Origin: Cognatilysobacter claricitrinus
Lineage (GTDB): Bacteria > Pseudomonadota > Gammaproteobacteria > Xanthomonadales > Xanthomonadaceae
NCBI RefSeq assembly: GCF_045866565.1
Contig: NZ_BAAFZV010000001.1
Coordinates: 966,066 to 1,030,065 of the forward strand
Length of the DNA: 64,000 nucleotides
Direction: 5' to 3'
Part shown: one piece after another, positions 1-8,421 of the stretch
Layout of the letters: every line of letters begins with the position of its first letter
How positions within the stretch are numbered: position 1 is the first letter of the stretch
The notes under the pieces: generated by a model
Told to the model about the DNA's origin: nothing
What the model saw: only the letters and a program-made list of their open reading frames with translations
Database searches by the model: none
Position numbers and translations under genes: made by a program

Positions 1-396
1 GGTCGCGTGCCGCTGATCAGCCGCATCGTTGCCGGCCTCGAAGGCTGCGCGGCCGCCGACCTCGCGCCACCGCTCAAGCGCTACACGCGCAACCTCACGC
101 GGCTGTGGGCGATCGTGCTGCTGTGCATCGGGCTGGCCAACTGCGTGCTCGGAATCATCGCGGTGCCCGACGGCCTGCTGGTGCGCCTCGGCTACGCGCC
201 GGTGGTGACCGTGCCGCAGATCGTGTGGTCGTGGTTCGCCAACCTGCTCGACTACGGCGTCGCCGGCCTGCTGATGGCGGTGGAATACGTCGTGCGCATG
301 CGCCTGTTTCCCGATCGTCCGTACAAGTCCCTTTCCGAATTCATCCGCCGCCTGGGGGCGCTCGGTCCCGCCTTCTGGCGCGACGTGATGCGCTGA
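1..396 (+). CDS. Aryl polyene/xanthomonadin cluster membrane protein (COG4648-like), 5' partial
   Basis: The reading frame is open to the left edge of the window, so this is the C-terminal part of a longer protein. About 131 residues are visible. Two hydrophobic segments (around the WAIVLLCIGLANCVLGIIAV stretch and near VWSWFANLLDYGVAGLLMAV) mark it as an inner-membrane protein. Small membrane proteins of this kind recur in aryl polyene and xanthomonadin clusters and their exact role is not established. It ends 7 bases before the acyltransferase gene, in the same operon. The GTG at position 7 could be read as a start, but the upstream codons are also open and I take it as internal. Confidence 0.6.
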   Translation, partial: GRVPLISRIVAGLEGCAAADLAPPLKRYTRNLTRLWAIVLLCIGLANCVLGIIAVPDGLLVRLGYAPVVTVPQIVWSWFANLLDYGVAGLLMAVEYVVRMRLFPDRPYKSLSEFIRRLGALGPAFWRDVMR

Positions 397-403
397 GCAC
401 GCC

Positions 404-1174
404 ATGTCCGCCACGACCGAAACCATCACCCTGTCCGAACCGTTGCCGCGGCGCGCGGCCTGGCTCGTCTTCAATGCGTTGCAATTCGCATTCACCCTCG
501 CGTGGACGGCGGCGTGCATCAGCGTCGCGCTGGTCGTCCGCGCGATCACCCGCGGTGCGCGCATTCCGCTGCGCATGGCGTCGTGGCTGTGGGCGCCGGG
601 CCTGCTCGGCGGCGCAGGTGCGCGTGTGGACGTGCGCGGCGTCGAGAACGTCGACTGGTCGAAACCCTGTGTGCTGGTGGCGACGCACGAATCGGTGATC
701 GACATCTGCGCGCTGTTCCGCGCGGTGCCGGTGCCGCTGCGCTTCATGCTCAAGCAGGAGATGACGCGCGTGCCGTTCGTGGGCTGGTACGCGAAGGCGA
801 TGGGGATGTGCTTCATCGAGCGCGACGGCAATCGCGCGTCGATGGTGAGGAGCCTGCGCGCGGCCGGCGAGATCGTGAAGGCCGGCCACGTACTGTGCAT
901 CTTCCCGGAAGGCACGCGCACCAAGAACGGTCGCGTCGGCGAGTTCAAGGCGGGCGCGTTCCAGGTCGCGCTGGGCGCCGGCGTGCCGGTGGTGCCGGTG
1001 GCGATGACCGGCAGCGGCGCGATCCTGCCGCCCAACGGTTTCCGCGTGCGCCCCGGCACGATCCGCCTGCGCATCGGCACGCCGATCCAGCCGGAGGGCC
1101 AAGGCGGCGAAGCGCGCGAGCGCCTGGCCGATACCGCCCGTCAGGCGATCCTCGCGCTGATGGCGCAGGATTGA
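404..1174 (+). CDS. PlsC-type 1-acyl-glycerol-3-phosphate acyltransferase of the pigment cluster
   Basis: This 256-residue protein belongs to the lysophospholipid acyltransferase (PlsC) family, which moves acyl groups from acyl-ACP or acyl-CoA to a hydroxyl acceptor at the inner membrane. The HX4D catalytic motif (HESVID, residues 95-100) and the substrate-binding motif FPEGTR (residues 167-172) are intact. A hydrophobic N-terminal segment at about residues 24-46 should anchor it. It lies between the membrane protein and a FabZ-like dehydratase in one operon. In aryl polyene clusters such enzymes are thought to attach the polyene acyl chain to a lipid carrier. That specific role is inferred from context here, not from the sequence. 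Confidence 0.8.
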   Translation: MSATTETITLSEPLPRRAAWLVFNALQFAFTLAWTAACISVALVVRAITRGARIPLRMASWLWAPGLLGGAGARVDVRGVENVDWSKPCVLVATHESVIDICALFRAVPVPLRFMLKQEMTRVPFVGWYAKAMGMCFIERDGNRASMVRSLRAAGEIVKAGHVLCIFPEGTRTKNGRVGEFKAGAFQVALGAGVPVVPVAMTGSGAILPPNGFRVRPGTIRLRIGTPIQPEGQGGEARERLADTARQAILALMAQD

Positions 1175-1177
1175 TCG

Positions 1178-1465
1178 ATGGACTTCGTCGTCGACGCCAC
1201 GCATCCGAGCCTGCCCGGGCATTTCCCCGGCAATCCGATCGTGCCTGGCGTCGTCTTGCTCGACCACGTCGTCGAGGCGATCGAGGCCGCGCACGGCCCG
1301 CTCGCGCGCCTGCGCCTGCCGCAGGTGAAGTTCCTCGAACCGTTGCGTCCCGGCGAACATGCGCGTGTCGAACTTGACGGCGTCGCGCCGCGCTGGCGCT
1401 TCCGTGTAATGCGCGATGCGACGCTGCTCGCCAGCGGCGACGTCGTCGACGGGGACGCGCCGTGA
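1178..1465 (+). CDS. FabZ-like 3-hydroxyacyl-ACP dehydratase (hotdog fold), pigment cluster
   Basis: This is a short 95-residue hotdog-fold protein. The segment GHFPGNPIVPGV near residues 12-23 carries the H-F-P-G-N-P-x-x-P-G signature of the FabA/FabZ active-site region, including the likely catalytic histidine. It is shorter than FabZ (about 145 residues) but similar in size to the small dehydratase/thioesterase-like proteins (ApeI type) of aryl polyene clusters. It starts 3 bases after the acyltransferase stop and its end overlaps the next gene by 4 bases (GTGA), so translation is probably coupled. It would dehydrate hydroxyacyl-ACP intermediates during polyene extension, or act as a thioesterase. 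Confidence 0.75.
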   Translation: MDFVVDATHPSLPGHFPGNPIVPGVVLLDHVVEAIEAAHGPLARLRLPQVKFLEPLRPGEHARVELDGVAPRWRFRVMRDATLLASGDVVDGDAP

Positions 1466-2433
1466 ACACCGACTGGAAGGAACGGCCGGAAGGTGGCGGC
1501 TGGTTCGCGATCTGGCTGATCCGCAACATCGGTCGCTATGGCGGGCGCAGCATCGCGCGCTCGCTGCTGCATCCGATCACCCTGTACTTCCTGTTGCGGC
1601 GACCGTTCGAGCGCGAGGCGTCACGTCGCTTCCTCACTCGCGCGCTGGGTCGGCCGGCGACGCTGCACGACGTCGCCACGCACATCCATACGTTCGCATC
1701 GACGATCCTCGACCGCGTCTTCCTGCTCAGCGGCGAGCTCGATCGTTTCGACATCCGCACGACGGGCCTCGACGAACTGCACGAGCCGCTCGACCGCGGG
1801 CAGGGCGTGCTGCTGGTCGGCTCGCATCTCGGCAGCTTCGATGCGATGCGCGTGCTCGGCACGCGGCGTCCGCAGACCAAGATCCGGGTGGTGCTCGACA
1901 AGAAGCACAACGTGGCGATGCAGACGCTGCTCGACGCGCTGAATCCCGAGCTCGCCGCCAACATCATCGACGCCGGCATGGACGGCCCCTCGGTGCTGCT
2001 GGCGATCAAGGACGCGACCGACCAGGGCGCGCTGGTCGCGCTGCTGGTCGACCGCGCGCAGCCCGGTGCGCCGACGCTGGACGTGCCGTTCATGGGCGGC
2101 ATCGCATCGCTGCCGACCGCCCCGTGGATGATCGCCGCCATGCTGCAGCTGCCGGTGTGCGCGGCGTTCGGCCTGTACCGCGGCGGCAACCGCTACGACC
2201 TCGATTTCGCCATGTTCAGCGACCGTCTGGTCGCCGACCGGCATAACCGCGCCGCGGTCATCGCCGACTGCGTGCGCCGCTACGCCGCCATCCTCGAGGA
2301 TGCCGCGCGCAGGTCGCCGTACAACTGGTTCAACTTCTTCGACTTCTGGCGCGAGACCGACCATGCCGCGACGTCCACTGCTTCCGCTCCTGCTCCTGGT
2401 CCTGACGCCGGCGCTCCACGCCGCGTCGCCTGA
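1462..2433 (+). CDS. LpxL/HtrB-like acyltransferase of the pigment cluster
   Basis: This 323-residue protein resembles the lipid A biosynthesis (LpxL/LpxM) acyltransferase family. It has an amphipathic, hydrophobic N-terminus and an HX4D catalytic motif (HLGSFD, residues 122-127). GTG at 1462 overlaps the dehydratase stop, which supports this start. Its 3' end overlaps the next gene by 71 bases. Aryl polyene clusters usually carry one such enzyme in addition to a PlsC-type enzyme. It probably adds an acyl or polyenoyl chain to the lipid or sugar anchor of the pigment. The acceptor cannot be read from the sequence. Confidence 0.75.
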   Translation: MNTDWKERPEGGGWFAIWLIRNIGRYGGRSIARSLLHPITLYFLLRRPFEREASRRFLTRALGRPATLHDVATHIHTFASTILDRVFLLSGELDRFDIRTTGLDELHEPLDRGQGVLLVGSHLGSFDAMRVLGTRRPQTKIRVVLDKKHNVAMQTLLDALNPELAANIIDAGMDGPSVLLAIKDATDQGALVALLVDRAQPGAPTLDVPFMGGIASLPTAPWMIAAMLQLPVCAAFGLYRGGNRYDLDFAMFSDRLVADRHNRAAVIADCVRRYAAILEDAARRSPYNWFNFFDFWRETDHAATSTASAPAPGPDAGAPRRVA

Positions 2434-3001
2434 GATCGACACCGGCTGGATCCTGTCGAAGCTGGCGCGCCCGGCACCGATGCGCACGCAGTTCCTCGAA
2501 CTGCGCGGATCGCGACTCTTGAAGACGCCGTTGCGCATCGCGGGCGAATACGCGCGCCCGACCGACGACACGCTGGTGCGCGAAGTGCGCACGCCGTACG
2601 CGGAAACGTCGACCATCCGCGCCGGCAGCGTCACGATCAAGCGCGGCACGTCGTCGCATACGTATTCGCTCGATCGCGCGCCGCAACTCGCGGGCTTGCA
2701 GTCGAGCTTCGGTGCGCTGCTCAGCGGTGACCGCGCGCAGCTGGAGCGCGCGTTCAACATCGCCAGCAGCGGCACGCGCGAGCAGTGGACGCTGCACCTG
2801 TCGCCGAAGGACGCACGCATGGCGGCCTACGTGCGCGACATCGCGCTGTACGGCCGCGGCGCGGAACTGCGCTGCATCGAGACGCAGCCGAGCAAGGGCG
2901 ACCTGCAGCGCACGCTGCTGGCCGGCGCCGCGCAGTCCGCATCGAGCGTGGCCGACGCCGCATCGCTGGCGATGCTGTGTCGCGGCACCGCGCTGCGATG
3001 A
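2363..3001 (+). CDS. LolA-like outer-membrane lipoprotein carrier protein, pigment cluster
   Basis: I start this protein at ATG 2363 because it opens a clean signal peptide (MPRRPLLPLLLLVLTPALHA), giving 212 residues. The mature part resembles the LolA-like carriers of aryl polyene clusters, periplasmic proteins that shuttle a lipidated product to the outer membrane. The start lies inside the 3' end of the acyltransferase gene, and the stop overlaps the MMPL exporter start (ATGA at 2998). This three-gene overlap points to coordinated translation. The likely cargo is the lipid-linked pigment received from the MMPL exporter. Assignment is from general resemblance and context, with no decisive motif. 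Confidence 0.7.
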   Translation: MPRRPLLPLLLLVLTPALHAASPEIDTGWILSKLARPAPMRTQFLELRGSRLLKTPLRIAGEYARPTDDTLVREVRTPYAETSTIRAGSVTIKRGTSSHTYSLDRAPQLAGLQSSFGALLSGDRAQLERAFNIASSGTREQWTLHLSPKDARMAAYVRDIALYGRGAELRCIETQPSKGDLQRTLLAGAAQSASSVADAASLAMLCRGTALR

Positions 3002-5352
3002 GCAGCGAACCGCGCACGCTCACACCCGCACTTCGCCTCGTCCTCGCCTTCGTCTGGCTCGCGCTGCTCGGCCTGCTGGGCTGGGCCGCGAGCCGCACGC
3101 TGGATCTCGGCGGCGACCTGCGCAAGTTCATGCCGGCGCCGCAGACGCCGGCGCAGCACCTGTTGATCGACGAACTCGGCGAAGGCCCGGGCTCGCGCCT
3201 GCTGCTGCTCGCGATCGACGGCGGCACGTCCGAACAGCGCAGCGCGCAGTCGCGCGAACTCGCGGCCACGTTGCGTGGGACCAAGGGCATCGCGCTGGTC
3301 GCGAACGGTGATGCCGACCTGTCGGCGATTCCCGAACGCCTGCGTCCGTACCGCTATCTGTTGTCGGACGCGCCGTCGAACGGCGGCCTCGGCGCGGCCG
3401 CACTCACCGACGAATTGCAGCAGCGCGTCGCCGACCTCGGCTCGCCGATGGCGTCGATGATCGAACCGATCATCGAGCGCGATCCGACGCTGGAAATGCT
3501 CAAGCTCGCCGAACGCTGGCAGCCGGCCGCGTCGCCGCAGAAGATCGATGGCGTGTGGATGAGTCGCGACGGCGGGCGCGCGTTGCTCGCCGTGCAGACG
3601 ACCGCCGCGGGATTCGATCCGAAGGGACAGGAAGCCGCGGTGGGCGCGATCCGCGCCGCGTTCGACGCGGTGCGCGCGAAGTCGTCGACGCATCTCGTAC
3701 TGACGGGCCCCGGTGCCTTCGCGGTGGAAGTCGCCGGGCGCACGCAGCGCGAAGCGAGCCTGATCGGCACCGTCGATTCGATCTGCTTCGTGCTGCTGTT
3801 GTGGATCGCGTATCGCTCGTGGAAGGCGCCGCTGCTGGGTGGGCTGCCACTCGCGACCGCCGGCCTGACGGGCCTCGCCGCGGTCGCGTTCTGCTTCGAC
3901 GGCGTGCACGGCATCACCGTGGCGTTCGGCTTCACCCTGATCGGCGTCGCGCAGGACTATCCGATCCATCTGTTCAGTCACCAGCGTCCCGGGCTGTCGC
4001 CGTGGGCCAGCGCGAAGGCGCTGTGGCCGACGCTCGGCACCGGCGTCGCGTCGACCTGCATCGCGTACATGACGTTCCTCGTCTCCGGCGTCGACGGCCT
4101 GCGCCAGCTCGCGGTGTTCACGGTGGTGGGCCTCGGCAGCGCCGCGCTCGCTGCGCGCTTCCTGCTGCCGGGCCTGATCGATCCCGCGCCGCGCGATGTC
4201 GCCACGTCGCCGCGTCTGCGTTCATGGTGGGCGCGCATCGAACGCTGGCCGCGCCTCGGCGTAGTCGCCGGCCTCGTCGTCGCCGCGCTCGCGATCGCCG
4301 GCATGGCGTTCGCGCCCGGCCGATTCTGGGAAAACGACCTGTCGCGCCTCACGCCGGTGCCCGCGGCGTCGCTGCAGCAGGATTCGCAGCTGCGTAACGA
4401 ACTGGGCGCGCCCGACGTGCGCTACCTGGTCACGCTGCAGGGCGGCGACGTCGAATCCGTGCTGCAGCAAAGCGAACGGCTGGTGCCGGTGCTCGATCGC
4501 CTGCGCGCGCAGCACGCGATCGCCGGCTACGACCTTGCCGCGCGCTACATGCCCAGCGCGGCGACCCAGCGCGCGCGCCAGCAGCGCCTGCCGGACGACG
4601 CGACGCTGCGTCGCGACCTCGACACCGCGCTCGCGTCCACGCCGTTCCTGCCCGATGCCTTCGACGGCTTCGTCGCCGATGTCGCCACCGCGCGCACAGC
4701 AAAACCACTCGCACCGCGCGACCTCGCCGGCACGCCGCTTGCGAGTGGCGTCGACGGCCTGCTGTTGCAGCGCCCCGACCGCACGACCGCGCTTGTCACG
4801 CTGACCGGCCTCACCGATCCGGCGACCGTCGCCACCGCGCTTCGCGGCAGCGGTGCGCAGCTGATGGATCTGAAGGACGCCTCGGAATCGCTGGTCGCCG
4901 CCTATCGCGGCCGCGTGCTGTGGGCGCTGGCGCTCGCCGGCGTGCTGCTCATCGCCACTGTGTTCATTGCGCTGCGTTCGCCGCGTCGCGTCCTGCGCGT
5001 GCTCGCGCCGATGGCGCTGACCACGCTGCTGATCCTCGCGGTGCTGCGCCTGGCCGGTGTCGAGCTCAACCTGTTCCACCTGGTCGCGCTGATCCTCGCC
5101 GCCGGCCTCGGCCTCGACTACGCGCTGTTCTTCGACCACGCCGGCGACGACTACGACGAACAGGTGCGCGCGCTGCACGCCATCATCGTGTGTTCGCTGA
5201 CGACGCTGCTGGTGTTCCTGCTGCTCGGCCTGTCGACGATACCCGTCCTGCGTGCGATCGGCCTGCCGGTCGCGCTGGGCGTGGCGTCGAACTTCGTGCT
5301 CGCGCTGCTGATCGTGCGACACGACAGCGTGCCGAACGAGCGCGCCGCATGA
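2998..5352 (+). CDS. MMPL/RND-superfamily exporter, pigment cluster
   Basis: ATG 2998 overlaps the LolA-like stop and gives 784 residues, the usual size of an MMPL exporter. The topology is typical: one N-terminal membrane helix (about residues 11-31), a large periplasmic domain, a block of five to six helices, then the same arrangement repeated in the second half, with helices near TLLILAVLRLAGVELNLFHL and the C-terminus. The GLGLDYALFFDH stretch in the second half matches the conserved RND helix-4-like segment. In aryl polyene clusters this protein is believed to extract the lipid-linked pigment from the inner membrane and hand it to the LolA-like carrier. Confidence 0.85.
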   Translation: MSSEPRTLTPALRLVLAFVWLALLGLLGWAASRTLDLGGDLRKFMPAPQTPAQHLLIDELGEGPGSRLLLLAIDGGTSEQRSAQSRELAATLRGTKGIALVANGDADLSAIPERLRPYRYLLSDAPSNGGLGAAALTDELQQRVADLGSPMASMIEPIIERDPTLEMLKLAERWQPAASPQKIDGVWMSRDGGRALLAVQTTAAGFDPKGQEAAVGAIRAAFDAVRAKSSTHLVLTGPGAFAVEVAGRTQREASLIGTVDSICFVLLLWIAYRSWKAPLLGGLPLATAGLTGLAAVAFCFDGVHGITVAFGFTLIGVAQDYPIHLFSHQRPGLSPWASAKALWPTLGTGVASTCIAYMTFLVSGVDGLRQLAVFTVVGLGSAALAARFLLPGLIDPAPRDVATSPRLRSWWARIERWPRLGVVAGLVVAALAIAGMAFAPGRFWENDLSRLTPVPAASLQQDSQLRNELGAPDVRYLVTLQGGDVESVLQQSERLVPVLDRLRAQHAIAGYDLAARYMPSAATQRARQQRLPDDATLRRDLDTALASTPFLPDAFDGFVADVATARTAKPLAPRDLAGTPLASGVDGLLLQRPDRTTALVTLTGLTDPATVATALRGSGAQLMDLKDASESLVAAYRGRVLWALALAGVLLIATVFIALRSPRRVLRVLAPMALTTLLILAVLRLAGVELNLFHLVALILAAGLGLDYALFFDHAGDDYDEQVRALHAIIVCSLTTLLVFLLLGLSTIPVLRAIGLPVALGVASNFVLALLIVRHDSVPNERAA

Positions 5353-5792
5353 GCGCGTTGCCGGCCAGTCGCGAAGAAATCGCGCGCCTCGTGCCGCACC
5401 AGGGCCGCATGTGCCTGTGGCAGCGCGTGCTCGACGCTGACGGGCAGCGCATCCGCCTGCAGGCGTTCGACCATGCCGACATCGACCATCCGCTCCGCCA
5501 TCGCGACCGTCTGAGCGCGGTGCACCTGTGCGAATACGGTGCACAGGCGATGGCCGTGCATGGCGGGCTGCGCGTGCAGGCGTCGGGGGCGACGCCGCGC
5601 CCCGGCCTGCTGGTCGCGTTGCGCGGCGTCGTGTTGCATCGCGACCGCATCGACGATCTCGACGGCGCGATCGAGGGCGAAGCCGAAGTGCTGGTCGAAA
5701 GCGACACCGGTGCGCAGTACGCGTTCGTCATCCGCCATGCCGGCGAGGTGATCGCCGAAGGCCGCGCGGCGGTGATCCACCCGTCGATGTAA
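5349..5792 (+). CDS. 3-hydroxyacyl-ACP dehydratase (COG4706, ApeP-type), pigment cluster
   Basis: ATG 5349 overlaps the exporter stop codon (ATGA) and gives 147 residues. The N-terminal segment VPHQGRMCLW (about residues 14-23) is typical of the COG4706 hotdog dehydratases found in aryl polyene clusters, where the His is the probable catalytic residue. This would be the second dehydratase of the cluster beside the shorter FabZ-like protein at 1178. It is the last gene of the first plus-strand run, and a convergent GAF-domain gene follows after about 22 bases. Confidence 0.75.
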   Translation: MSALPASREEIARLVPHQGRMCLWQRVLDADGQRIRLQAFDHADIDHPLRHRDRLSAVHLCEYGAQAMAVHGGLRVQASGATPRPGLLVALRGVVLHRDRIDDLDGAIEGEAEVLVESDTGAQYAFVIRHAGEVIAEGRAAVIHPSM

Positions 5793-5814
5793 CGCGGCGC
5801 GCCGCGCTGCGACG

Positions 5815-6771
5815 TCAGTGCCGCGCCTGCATCACCGGTTCGGCCATGGTGTCGCGCAGCTCCACGCGTTGGGTCTTGCGAAGGCTCAGTTCCTCGTCCG
5901 CACGCTGGAATACCTCGAGCGGGTTTTCACTCGACGAGGCGCTGGTTGCCGCCACCGCGATCGCATCGGTGCCGAGCATCGCCGCCGACGTGTTGCCGAC
6001 GCGCTCGATCGCGCGCAGGCGTTCGGGCGTCACCTCGCCGTTGAGCGTGAGCACCAGCTCCGGCGCACCGCTAACGCGATTGAGCGCTTCGCCCGGTTCG
6101 AGCAGGCGCTCGAGCGCATGGCTGCATTGCTGCAGCGTCTGTTCGACCGCGCGATGCCCGCGTTGCGCGACCACGCTCGAATAACCCTGCAGCTCGACGA
6201 TCGCGACCGAATAGGGCGTCGACGCCGCAGGCGCGGGCGCCTCGTGCGCGTCAGCGTTCGCCGGCACCTGCAGCGCCACTGCGCGCTGCGCTTCGAGCAG
6301 CTGCCGGCGCGACTCGAGCAGGTTCATGGTGATACGCGCGAGCGCGGCCAGCGCTTCGCGCTGCGACGCGTCGAGATGGCGCGGCTTGTGGTCGATCACG
6401 CACACCGTACCGACCGCGGTGCCGTTGGGCGTGACCAGCGGCATGCCGGCGTAGAAGCGGATGCCGAGGCCGCCGGTGACATCAGGGTTGTTCGCGAAGC
6501 GCGGATCGGCAGTGGCGTCCGGCACTTCCAGCAGCAGCTCCGGCTCGCGCACCGCGTGGTCGCAGAAGGCGACATCGCGCGAGGTCTCGGTCGATTCGAT
6601 GCCGATGCGCGACTTGAACCACTGACGGTCGCGGTCGATCAGCGACATCGTCGCCACTGGCGCATCGCACAGGCGCGCGGCCAGCCGCACGATGTCGTCG
6701 TACGCGGCTTCCGGCAGCGAATCGACGATGCGGTAGGTATCGAGGTCACGCTGGCGTTGGCGTTCGGACAT
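5815..6771 (-). CDS. GAF-domain protein with a degenerate GGDEF domain
   Basis: I start at position 6771 because a GGAG ribosome binding site lies 7 bases upstream, giving 318 residues. Residues about 15-150 form a GAF domain of the kind found at the N-terminus of many diguanylate cyclases and histidine kinases (MSLIDRDRQWFKSRIG is the typical segment). Residues about 187-300 follow the layout of a GGDEF domain, but the signature is replaced by SGAPEL (residues 234-239), so it should not make cyclic di-GMP. It is probably a sensor or regulator. It is transcribed against its neighbours inside the pigment cluster and diverges from the ketoreductase gene, so it might control pigment production. 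That link is inference. Confidence 0.7.
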   Translation of the reverse strand: MSERQRQRDLDTYRIVDSLPEAAYDDIVRLAARLCDAPVATMSLIDRDRQWFKSRIGIESTETSRDVAFCDHAVREPELLLEVPDATADPRFANNPDVTGGLGIRFYAGMPLVTPNGTAVGTVCVIDHKPRHLDASQREALAALARITMNLLESRRQLLEAQRAVALQVPANADAHEAPAPAASTPYSVAIVELQGYSSVVAQRGHRAVEQTLQQCSHALERLLEPGEALNRVSGAPELVLTLNGEVTPERLRAIERVGNTSAAMLGTDAIAVAATSASSSENPLEVFQRADEELSLRKTQRVELRDTMAEPVMQARH

Positions 6772-6793
6772 GCAGGGTCTCCACGACGCATAC

Positions 6794-6837
6794 CCCATTG
6801 TCGAAAACCCGCGTGCAGGCGCAATGGGCGAAAACCC
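6794..6837. promoter_or_regulatory. Repeats in the GAF gene/ketoreductase divergent region
   Basis: The 149-base region between the divergent GAF gene and the ketoreductase holds an inverted pair CCCATTG (6794-6800) and CAATGGG (6822-6828), plus a direct pair CGAAAACCC (6802-6810 and 6829-6837). Such symmetry could be an operator. No regulator can be assigned to it. Confidence 0.3.
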
Positions 6838-6920
6838 CCATTCGCTGCCCGCAATTCAGGAAACGCGACGGCCGCCACGCCCTGCGCCACAATGACGCCG
6901 GATTCACACGGGCTTAGCGG

Positions 6921-7646
6921 ATGACTCTTCGACGCGCACTGGTCACTGGCGGCAGCGGCGATATCGGCGGCGCCATCGCCACGAGGCTTGCCGCACAGGG
7001 TGCGCACGTGATCGTGCACGCCAACCGCGGGATCGAGCGCGCGCAGGCGGTGGTCGACGCGGTGCGCGCGAACGGTGGTTCGGCCGAAGCGATCGCCTTC
7101 GACGTCGCCGACGCTGACGCCAGTGGCGACGCGATCGCGCGCATCCTCGACGCGGGCGCCGTGCAGATCGTCGTCAACAACGCCGGTATCCACGACGACG
7201 CGCCCATGGCCGGCATGTCGCGCGAGCAGTGGACGCGCGTGATCGATGTGTCGCTGCACGGCTTCTACAACGTGACGCAGCCGCTGCTGCTGCCGATGGC
7301 GCGCGGACGCTGGGGGCGCATCGTCAGCATCTCGTCGGTGGCCGCGGTGACCGGCAACCGCGGGCAGACCAACTACGCTGCCGCGAAGGCCGCATTGCAT
7401 GGCGCGTCCAGGTCGCTCGCGCGCGAGATGGCCAGCCGCGGCATCACCGTGAACGTGGTCGCGCCGGGCGTGATCGAAGGCGCGATGGCGAAGGATGCGT
7501 TTCCGCTCGAGACGATCAAGCAGATCGTGCCCGCGGCGCGCGCGGGCCGGCCCGAGGAGGTTGCCGCGCTGGTGGGCTTCCTGTGCGGCGAAGACGCCGG
7601 CTACGTGACCGGCCAGGTGATCGGCGTCAACGGCGGCATGGCGTAA
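6921..7646 (+). CDS. FabG-like 3-ketoacyl-ACP reductase (SDR), pigment cluster
   Basis: This is a classical short-chain dehydrogenase/reductase of 241 residues. It has the NADPH-binding glycine motif TGGSGDIGG at residues 8-16, the NNAG segment, and the catalytic Ser-Tyr-Lys set (SISSVAA and YAAAK). It would reduce the keto group of the growing polyene chain before the two dehydratases act. It is separated from the earlier genes by the inverted GAF gene and so needs its own promoter. A CACAAT hexamer at about 6887-6892 is a possible -10 element. Confidence 0.85.
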   Translation: MTLRRALVTGGSGDIGGAIATRLAAQGAHVIVHANRGIERAQAVVDAVRANGGSAEAIAFDVADADASGDAIARILDAGAVQIVVNNAGIHDDAPMAGMSREQWTRVIDVSLHGFYNVTQPLLLPMARGRWGRIVSISSVAAVTGNRGQTNYAAAKAALHGASRSLAREMASRGITVNVVAPGVIEGAMAKDAFPLETIKQIVPAARAGRPEEVAALVGFLCGEDAGYVTGQVIGVNGGMA

Positions 7647-7772
7647 AAAGCGTCACGCACCGACGACGAAGCTGAGCGATCGCCGCGGGGGCGCGCGAGC
7701 GTCGACGCCGCCGTGTCGTTACGGCTGCTACATCGACGGTTCGGGCCGCATGTCGTCGGCCGGAGTTCGCCG

Positions 7773-8366
7773 ATGCTTCCCCGTCTCGCCTCCACCGCGC
7801 TGCTCGCGCTCTGTCTCGCCGGCCCCGCCGTCGCCGGCGAGCCCACGATCGATCCGGCCGCGCGTAATCCGCCGCCGACCGTCGCGCTGTCGACCTTCGA
7901 CCGCTTCGAAGTCCAGCCCGTGGCGCTGGCGCCGGGGCTGGAAGCGCATCGCGGCAACGTGATCGCGCAGCAGTACCTGCAGGTCGACCTCGGCGAGCGC
8001 GTGCCGAAACTGGTCGAGGCCCGTAACGCGACGCCTGCCGACGGCGACATGCGCACGCTGGTGATCCGCCCCGAAGTCACGGACATCCGCTTCATCACCG
8101 GTGGCAAGCGCGTGCTGTTCGGCGGGTTCGCCGGCAAGTCGTGGGCGCTGGTGACACTGCACCTGGTCGACAAGGCGACCGGCGAAGTCATCGCCGAGCC
8201 GCAGTTCCTGCAACACGCCAATTCCATCGCGGCGGGCTACAGCCTCGGCGCGGCCGACAAGCTGATGCTGGCGCGGCTGGCCGACATGGTGGCGTCCTAC
8301 ATCAAGACCAATTTCGATGCGCCGGTCGGCAGCGCGGTGGCGACCGCCGCGCCGGCGATGGACTGA
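7773..8366 (+). CDS. Secreted protein of unknown function (DUF3313/DUF4410-like)
   Basis: ATG 7773 opens a signal peptide that ends around LCLAGPAVAG, giving a 197-residue exported protein. The mature part (FDRFEVQPVALAPGL, then TLVIRPEVTDIRF, then the glycine-rich LFGGFAGKSWALV and a conserved-looking LADMVASYIKTNF) resembles the DUF3313/DUF4410 type of periplasmic or outer-membrane-associated proteins. I cannot assign a function. It sits between the pigment ketoreductase and a lipoprotein gene. Whether it takes part in pigment biology or is an insertion into the cluster is not clear. Confidence 0.6.
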   Translation: MLPRLASTALLALCLAGPAVAGEPTIDPAARNPPPTVALSTFDRFEVQPVALAPGLEAHRGNVIAQQYLQVDLGERVPKLVEARNATPADGDMRTLVIRPEVTDIRFITGGKRVLFGGFAGKSWALVTLHLVDKATGEVIAEPQFLQHANSIAAGYSLGAADKLMLARLADMVASYIKTNFDAPVGSAVATAAPAMD

Positions 8367-8421
8367 CCCGCACCCGGGTCGCCGATCCGGGGCAAGATGG
8401 AGCGAACCGACGGAGACCGTC

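Noticed and set aside
341..1360. Long Arg-rich frames opposite the pigment genes
   Set aside because: They lie fully antisense to genes with clear family motifs, are rich in Arg and His as expected for the reverse of GC-rich codons, and lack domains or ribosome binding sites.
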